IMG/VR virus record: IMGVR_UViG_3300013118_000719
Location: 1 to 22,662 of that record
Source of the DNA: a virus
Direction: 5' to 3' (one strand)
DNA length: 22,662 nucleotides
Both the position numbers and the translations under genes were made by a program. The notes below the pieces were generated by a model that searched no databases, was not told the DNA's origin, and was given only the letters and a program-made list of their open reading frames with translations. Shown in pieces: positions 18,751 to 22,662 of the stretch (its first letter is position 1; each line of letters begins with the position of its first letter).

Positions 18751-19947
18751 TTAAGCTGTCGGTGTCGTAGTTGCCGGGAAGCCGCCGGCTATAAAATGAT
18801 TAGCTTCGCGAGATCGTCGTCTGACGAGTCCGGGAAACGTCCTCAGTACCCCATCCTTACCTTTTGATTTTGTAGGTCCGTTAACAATAGCCATAGCTGC
18901 GGCTGCGTAATCTTCTCTATTTATAGCTTTACAGGCTTCTAAAACCGAACGTGCGTTGTTGCCACAATTAAAAGCTAATGAAACCAAAGAATCAAACATT
19001 TCTTGCGTAACAGGCTTTTTAATATGTTTCCGAAATTTTGAATGGTCTTCAATATCTTGATCCCACAAGGCTGTAATTTCCGCGTCCGTCATTTTTCCCG
19101 GAGTAGCACCTACTAAATATTTGCTAAACTTACTTTCTTCATTTGGAGTAATTAAGTGGCCGACACCGATTGTGGGCTGTCCCTTTACATCACTATAGCT
19201 TGATACTTCAATACCACCCTTGTCATCATACACAGAATAGCGCTTACCTTCATCTCCGCCAAGGAAAGCTTTGCCTTCTTGTGACAGTTTGAGTGGTGTA
19301 GGGGCCGCAGTTCCAGTTCCCACATTACTGAGATCTATTCTTGCGGTGGCCACTGTGGAAGTGAAATCGAGTCCGGACTTATCATCAATACAGGATTGTT
19401 CAGTTAGCGTTTGTTCATTAAAATACATGCTAGGTTTCGTTATGGTAGATACAAAACGACCTACTTCTAAATTATATCCAAATTGGGCGTTATCAAGCTC
19501 TACTAACACTACCTCTCCGACCGACGGTAATACTTCACCGGATGGAATTGTATAATCTTGTGGTGAAAGAAATAAAGTGTGCATTGAAACCAATTTGAAT
19601 TTTGAATCCGGTGGAAGTTTTTTAGATATTGAAGTGGCACAAGGATCAGGCAAAAAGCCATGAGGTGAGTTTGGGCCGATAATCCTAGCTCTGAATCCAA
19701 ACACACCGGGGCGGTTAACAGTATCGCCAAGAAACTGATTGTCTGATGATTCCTGTTCTGGCTTAGGCACGCCAATGAGTGCGCCGGCTTGATCGGAGTT
19801 ATAAGGTACTGGAGGAGAGAGGACAACAGCAGGAAATTTAGTTTTTCCAGCATAAGCATCATATTCAAAGATAGAGCGCGTAGATTCGTCAATTAGCTGG
19901 GTAGCACCAGTCCACAATTCAGAAAAATCAAACATTTTAATGCTCAT
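18751..19947 (-). CDS. 5: gp5-like baseplate hub protein with GH24 lysozyme domain
   Basis: A 398-residue tail lysozyme resembling T4 gp5, which sits at the tail tip and cuts peptidoglycan between MurNAc and GlcNAc during infection. Residues about 80-168 fit the N-terminal OB-fold (FGFRARIIGPNSPHGFLP, then LPSVGEVVLVEL). Residues 220-386 are a GH24 lysozyme: helix plus DEG with Glu233, YSD with Asp253, PTIGVGH with Thr259, then FDSLVSLAFNCGN and GLVRRRSREANHF. Glu, Asp and Thr match T4 Glu11, Asp20 and Thr26, but Glu and Asp are 20 residues apart instead of 9. The protein ends about 12 residues after the lysozyme domain, with no C-terminal triple beta-helix as in T4 gp5. The start ATG overlaps the upstream stop (ATGA), and AAGGAG lies about 7 bases before it. 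Confidence 0.92.
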   Translation of the reverse strand: MSIKMFDFSELWTGATQLIDESTRSIFEYDAYAGKTKFPAVVLSPPVPYNSDQAGALIGVPKPEQESSDNQFLGDTVNRPGVFGFRARIIGPNSPHGFLPDPCATSISKKLPPDSKFKLVSMHTLFLSPQDYTIPSGEVLPSVGEVVLVELDNAQFGYNLEVGRFVSTITKPSMYFNEQTLTEQSCIDDKSGLDFTSTVATARIDLSNVGTGTAAPTPLKLSQEGKAFLGGDEGKRYSVYDDKGGIEVSSYSDVKGQPTIGVGHLITPNEESKFSKYLVGATPGKMTDAEITALWDQDIEDHSKFRKHIKKPVTQEMFDSLVSLAFNCGNNARSVLEACKAINREDYAAAAMAIVNGPTKSKGKDGVLRTFPGLVRRRSREANHFIAGGFPATTTPTA

Positions 19948-20237
19948 TTCGTTTCTCCTTGAATCATATCAAAAATATTAGCCTTATCTTCCTCACTCAG
20001 GCCGACGTCTTGGGATGTTTGTTTTTGTTTTATTGAGATAATCTTGACAAGTTGTTCATTTGAGCGCTGCATTGTTTCAACATGCTTTGCGGCAACAGGT
20101 GACAAAGAACGATTATTGTCTGGATCTTTAGCAATTTCATTGGCCAACTCATTAAGAAACTCGCGCGCAAGTTTGCGATCATTGCGAATGTTGTCCAATG
20201 CTTCGTCGACTAAATTATTTAAATGCTTTTCACTCAT
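19944..20237 (-). CDS. 97-aa helical protein between sigma factor and hub; possible late co-activator
   Basis: A small charged, mostly helical protein (MSEKHLNNLVDEALDNIRND at the N-terminus). I chose ATG 20237 because it forms an ATGA overlap with the stop of the sigma-factor gene; a longer reading would need a TTG at 20255. Its own stop forms a second ATGA overlap with the gp5-like gene. There is no transmembrane segment, cysteine motif or recognised domain. The C-terminus is acidic with a hydrophobic patch (EEDKANIFDMIQG), broadly like the clamp- or partner-binding tails of small transcription co-activators. T4 gp33, the 112-aa late co-activator, has a similar size and works with gp55, so this is a candidate by position and size only. 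It could equally be a baseplate assembly factor. Confidence 0.7.
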   Translation of the reverse strand: MSEKHLNNLVDEALDNIRNDRKLAREFLNELANEIAKDPDNNRSLSPVAAKHVETMQRSNEQLVKIISIKQKQTSQDVGLSEEDKANIFDMIQGETK

Positions 20238-20962
20238 AGCTCGCCATTTTCCCAATCTTTCTTAAATCCTCTGTATAAAACTCTAAATTTGTTCAGAGAA
20301 CTGACAACTTGTTTTGTGTTGAGGCCGGTGATTTCTCGCAGGTACAGATAAATAGCTTTTTTATTAAAAATTTCAATTTCATCTTTTGATTCAAATAATA
20401 TAATAATGGCCTGATGAACTTTTTGATCGTTCGCCCTCATTTTGGATACGTCCCATGTCTTTAATTGTTTATAAAAGGAATCCCAAAACTCTTCTTCTAA
20501 TTTGTCAGTAAGCCAAGATTGTTGAGTTGAGAGATATTCTTCTTCGTAGTTCTTGGGTACTGCATCATAATCAACTTCTCTTTTATTTCTTTTTTGTTGT
20601 TTTTTTACTTTATGAATAAACCAATTTTTTGTTATTACCGAGAAATACGAGAATGCTTTATACCCTTTATCCGGATCATATTTATCAAGGATGGTCATTA
20701 GCCATACTTTACATTCATCCCTCAAATAATCAATATTGGGTAACGTTGTAAATTTATAGGTAAAAACAATCTTATCCACCATTTCATCGAATGCGGGTTC
20801 TAAAAACTTTATATATAGTTCAGTACGTACACGAACACAATTGGTCTTACAGTATTTTACTACTGCATCTTCGTGCTCTTTGGTAAAATAATATTTTTTT
20901 GTTGTTTTCTTTTTAGTTTTCTTCGGGCTCTTGGTCGTCCCGGCCGTCTGCTGCGTCTTCAA
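20234..20962 (-). CDS. 55: Late-transcription sigma factor, gp55-like
   Basis: A 242-residue protein with the sigma region 2 core of T4 gp55, the factor that directs host RNA polymerase to phage late promoters. The key stretch is residues 95-121 (KYDPDKGYKAFSYFSVITKN, then WFIHKVKK). The N-terminal 11-23 segment is lysine-rich. It is longer than T4 gp55 (185 aa). The extra C-terminal part, about 180-242, includes a helix-turn-helix-like pattern (LREITGLNTKQVVSSLNKFR). The start codon is TTG at 20962: there is no ATG or GTG in frame before the core, and an AAGGA site lies 8 bases upstream. It overlaps the upstream membrane-protein gene by 50 bp and shares ATGA with the next gene. Late promoters of the phage should therefore have a -10 element read by this factor. 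Confidence 0.9.
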   Translation of the reverse strand: MKTQQTAGTTKSPKKTKKKTTKKYYFTKEHEDAVVKYCKTNCVRVRTELYIKFLEPAFDEMVDKIVFTYKFTTLPNIDYLRDECKVWLMTILDKYDPDKGYKAFSYFSVITKNWFIHKVKKQQKRNKREVDYDAVPKNYEEEYLSTQQSWLTDKLEEEFWDSFYKQLKTWDVSKMRANDQKVHQAIIILFESKDEIEIFNKKAIYLYLREITGLNTKQVVSSLNKFRVLYRGFKKDWENGEL

Positions 20963-21266
20963 AATTTGTTTCCTTTTCTTCTTCGCTAGTAAGTGAATAA
21001 ATTACCTCAAATGTTTCTAATTGTTCATTTAACGAAACTGCGTGTTCCATCAAAGATTGCAATGTATGATCACCATAAAACATTTCTAAATTATATACTT
21101 CGCTAACATGTTTTGCAAAACTATCGATCATGTCTTGTAAATCGCCTAACTCATCTGATACAAATAATAACCTAGCCAATACTGAACGTACATAGGCCAA
21201 TAGACCAATATTCGCTAGCACAGATAATGTTAATACCAATGTTAATACTATTTCAAGACGGCTCAT
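20913..21266 (-). CDS. 117-aa single-span membrane protein, function unknown
   Basis: The N-terminus carries one clear membrane helix at about residues 5-27 (VLTLVLTLSVLANIGLLAYV), followed by a helical, probably coiled region (ELGDLQDMIDSFAKHVSEVY, then LEMFYGDHTLQSLMEH) and a highly acidic tail ending EEN. I chose ATG 21266 over a GTG three codons earlier because a GAGTG element is better spaced before the ATG. It overlaps the zinc-ribbon gene by 14 bp upstream and the sigma-factor gene by 50 bp downstream. I recall similar small hypothetical proteins in marine T4-like phages but know no assigned function. Orientation is likely N-out/C-in or the reverse; the sequence does not settle it. Confidence 0.75.
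   Translation of the reverse strand: MSRLEIVLTLVLTLSVLANIGLLAYVRSVLARLLFVSDELGDLQDMIDSFAKHVSEVYNLEMFYGDHTLQSLMEHAVSLNEQLETFEVIYSLTSEEEKETNFEDAADGRDDQEPEEN
20971..20975 (-). promoter_or_regulatory. Ribosome-binding site fixing the TTG start of the sigma-factor gene
   Basis: Read on the minus strand this is AAGGA, 8 bases before the TTG at 20962. It is the main reason for accepting a non-ATG start here. It lies inside the coding sequence of the upstream membrane-protein gene. Confidence 0.65.
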
Positions 21267-21513
21267 AATTTTCACTCTTTGAAGAATTTTTTAAATCTTC
21301 TAGAACTTCTTTATTGGATTCAATATATTCTTTTGTAATCTGTCCCGTTATCTGCTCGCCGGCTTCACTTGTTTCAACCTTGTAAGGTTTAGTCAAAAGT
21401 TTTGATATCTCCAGCGACTCACAGTGAATACAAGATTCTTGTCTTTCATTAATATAATGAATGACCATAAATTCATGCATGCAGGTGTGGCACATGTAAC
21501 GGTATCTTGGCAT
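21253..21513 (-). CDS. FmdB-type zinc-ribbon protein
   Basis: An 86-residue protein beginning MPRYRYMCHTCMHEF. Two CxxC pairs, C8/C11 and C28/C31, are set in the pattern of the FmdB/putative regulatory zinc-ribbon family (family start MPxYxYxCxxC). The zinc knuckle occupies residues 1-38; the remainder is polar and acidic with no recognised domain. Its molecular role is unknown even in characterised phages and bacteria; nucleic-acid or protein binding is a reasonable inference. The ATG shares one base with the stop of the 72-aa gene (TAATG), and its end overlaps the following membrane-protein gene by 14 bp. Confidence 0.85.
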   Translation of the reverse strand: MPRYRYMCHTCMHEFMVIHYINERQESCIHCESLEISKLLTKPYKVETSEAGEQITGQITKEYIESNKEVLEDLKNSSKSENYEPS

Positions 21514-21731
21514 TATTTTACCATTTTTAATAAATCATCTTCTGTAATTGGAGTGTCGTTAGAGACCCTAACAGTCGGGGGGTTTGTGACTGCTAGTCCT
21601 TCTTCAGTCTCAACAAGCTCAAAGCTCTTGAGAATCGGGACGATATCCAATTCGTTCAATAGTGACTCTTGAAGAGCCATCATGACGGCGCCAAGCGCCT
21701 GATTTGAAAGTTTGTGTGTAGGTGTGTTCAT
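21513..21731 (-). CDS. 72-aa conserved small phage protein, unknown function
   Basis: A 72-residue acidic protein with an N-terminal amphipathic helix (LSNQALGAVMMALQESLLNE) followed by DIVPILKSFELVET and a GLAVTNPPTV strand, ending in an acidic helix. I recognise the LSNQALGAxMxALQ...DIVPxL pattern from small hypothetical proteins of T4-like marine phages, but no function is known to me. It begins one base after the dehydrogenase stop, has a strong GGAGG site, and runs into the zinc-ribbon gene by a one-base TAATG overlap. No membrane segment or cysteine is present. Confidence 0.8.
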   Translation of the reverse strand: MNTPTHKLSNQALGAVMMALQESLLNELDIVPILKSFELVETEEGLAVTNPPTVRVSNDTPITEDDLLKMVK

Positions 21732-21732
21732 T

Positions 21733-22581
21733 TTAATTTTCCTCCGAAATTGCTCTACCTTTTAATTTTTCCCAGTCTCTCTCTGGGCGGACTTCTAAAT
21801 TCTTTTGCCATGCTCCGGAGAGTACGGGTGTGTTGATGCCCATCTCTGAAGCATAATAAATTAATGCATTAATATCTTTAGGGAAACATGACCCTCCAAA
21901 TCCAGCGTTGCCATCTGGGCCGGGTGATGAAAAGTGTGATTTTCCAAGTCTCTGATCATACAAAGCATATTCTACTACTTTATCATAATCTACATCAACT
22001 TTGTCGCATATTTGTTTAAATTCATTAGAAAAACTAACTTTAGTGGCCAAAAATGTATTAATAAAATACTTTACTGATTCTGCAGTATCTGAACCTGTTT
22101 TTATAATTGGAACTTCTTGAAACACTTTTCTAAACATATTTTTAACAAGCGTGGAGGCAGGTCGTGGTCCCCCAATAATTATTCTGTTTTGATTTTTAAA
22201 ATCATCAATATAATTTGCTTCTGTTAAAAATTCTGGATTAAATACTATCTGAATGTTTTTGCAAGATTCATTAAATTTTGCGGTGGTTCCGGGAGGGATA
22301 GTTGATTTAATTACGACAATATTTTCTAGTTTATATCCGTTAATATCATCAATAACTTGCTGCAGTATTGATAAGTCACATGACCCATCTTTTTTCATTG
22401 GTGTTGGTAAGCAAACAAAAACTATTTTTGCTCTTTGGCACACATCTTTCATATCAGTGCAGCTGGATTTTTTCTCTAAAAATTTATCATAGGTGTGAAC
22501 ATTAAAATGTTCTCTGAGACCTTCATAAGTGGCAGTACCCACAAAACCCTGACCGATGATACCGATGTCACTAGTATTCAT
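21733..22581 (-). CDS. Short UDP-glucose 6-dehydrogenase-like protein (NAD-binding plus central domain)
   Basis: A 282-residue member of the UDP-glucose/GDP-mannose dehydrogenase family, which oxidises a nucleotide sugar to its uronic acid using two NAD+. Visible features are a Rossmann loop GIIGQGFVGTA (residues 7-17), a VFVCLPTP strand, KSTIPPGTT at 92-100, NPEFLTEANYIDDF at 115-128, KYFINTFLATKVSFSNE at 171-187, and the active-site loop GFGGSCFPKD with Cys232. It stops soon after the central helical domain, while full enzymes are usually about 400-450 residues with a C-terminal UDP-binding domain that is absent here. The substrate is therefore uncertain. The ATG at 22581 overlaps the stop of an epimerase gene (ATGA), which supports a sugar-nucleotide pathway. 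Confidence 0.88.
   Translation of the reverse strand: MNTSDIGIIGQGFVGTATYEGLREHFNVHTYDKFLEKKSSCTDMKDVCQRAKIVFVCLPTPMKKDGSCDLSILQQVIDDINGYKLENIVVIKSTIPPGTTAKFNESCKNIQIVFNPEFLTEANYIDDFKNQNRIIIGGPRPASTLVKNMFRKVFQEVPIIKTGSDTAESVKYFINTFLATKVSFSNEFKQICDKVDVDYDKVVEYALYDQRLGKSHFSSPGPDGNAGFGGSCFPKDINALIYYASEMGINTPVLSGAWQKNLEVRPERDWEKLKGRAISEEN
21741..21745 (-). promoter_or_regulatory. Strong ribosome-binding site for the 72-aa gene
   Basis: Minus-strand GGAGG, 9 bases before ATG 21731. It is embedded in the last codons of the dehydrogenase gene and is among the strongest sites in the window. Confidence 0.7.
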
Positions 22582-22662
22582 TTTTTAATCCTCGCGAAGC
22601 AATCATCAATGCCTTCAAATATATCAACGCCGGCGGTCCAGCCCATACTCTTAAGCGGGGAT
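22578..22662 (-). CDS. C-terminal end of an NAD-dependent sugar-nucleotide epimerase/dehydratase (partial)
   Basis: The window edge leaves only the last 27 whole codons: SPLKSMGWTAGVDIFEGIDD, then CFARIKK and a stop. The LxxxGWxxxxxxxEGI pattern is typical of the C-terminus of extended short-chain dehydrogenases such as nucleotide-sugar epimerases and GDP-fucose synthases. The TGA overlaps the dehydrogenase ATG. The short length makes the family call tentative, but the linked dehydrogenase supports it. Confidence 0.6.
   Translation of the reverse strand, partial: SPLKSMGWTAGVDIFEGIDDCFARIKK

Noticed and set aside
19171-19251. Loss of the catalytic glutamate in the hub lysozyme, if YSDVKGQPTIG is aligned to T4 without a gap (Gly falls at the Glu11 position).
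   Set aside because: The upstream helix places Glu233 at exactly the family spacing from its conserved Ser-Gly, so an insertion is the simpler explanation.
20238-20255. Longer start (TTG 20255) for the 97-aa protein.
   Set aside because: The ATG at 20237 forms an ATGA overlap with the sigma-factor stop, which is the rule in this operon.
21267-21275. GTG start three codons upstream for the 117-aa membrane protein.
   Set aside because: The ribosome-binding element is better spaced for the ATG at 21266.

Overview
The window reads as part of the late/structural region of an AT-rich, T4-like contractile-tailed phage (Caudoviricetes, myovirus morphology). The evidence is a recognisable set of baseplate genes (gp5-type hub lysozyme, gp25/GPW, gp6/J-like wedge) together with a gp55-type late-transcription sigma factor. 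All thirteen genes lie on the minus strand and are packed tightly: most junctions are ATGA or TAATG overlaps or gaps of a few bases, and the largest gap is 47 bp. I see no rRNA, tRNA, CRISPR array, insertion sequence, integrase or convincing terminator. The host is not determinable. The gene style suggests a marine T4-superfamily phage, but that is an impression from the families and not proof.

In transcription order, from the right edge leftward, the layout is as follows. (1) A sugar-nucleotide pair: the tail end of an NAD-dependent epimerase (22578-22662) and a short UDP-glucose-dehydrogenase-like protein (21733-22581). (2) Small genes: a 72-aa protein, an FmdB-type zinc ribbon, and a 117-aa single-span membrane protein. 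(3) Late-transcription control: a gp55-like sigma factor starting at TTG, and a 97-aa protein in a position that would suit a co-activator. (4) Tail tip and baseplate: the gp5-like lysozyme hub, a 345-aa glycine-rich/hydrophobic protein, a 2176-aa giant of unknown function, gp25 and gp6. (5) Host-facing proteins: a 514-aa DNRLRE-like protein and a LamG-containing giant that runs off the left edge after 2453 codons.

My reading of how they work together: the sigma factor drives late genes; gp5, gp25 and gp6 form the baseplate that pierces the cell envelope; the DNRLRE-like and LamG proteins probably form adhesive or fibre-like structures attached near the wedge; and the sugar enzymes may alter host or virion glycans. 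The most unusual points are two very large structural proteins (2176 and more than 2453 residues), a GH24 lysozyme with an 11-residue duplicated insertion between its catalytic Glu and Asp, a hub that ends without the usual beta-helix while its neighbour carries spike-like and membrane-like segments, and a strong excess of the palindromes GCCGGC and GGCGCC in otherwise AT-rich DNA.
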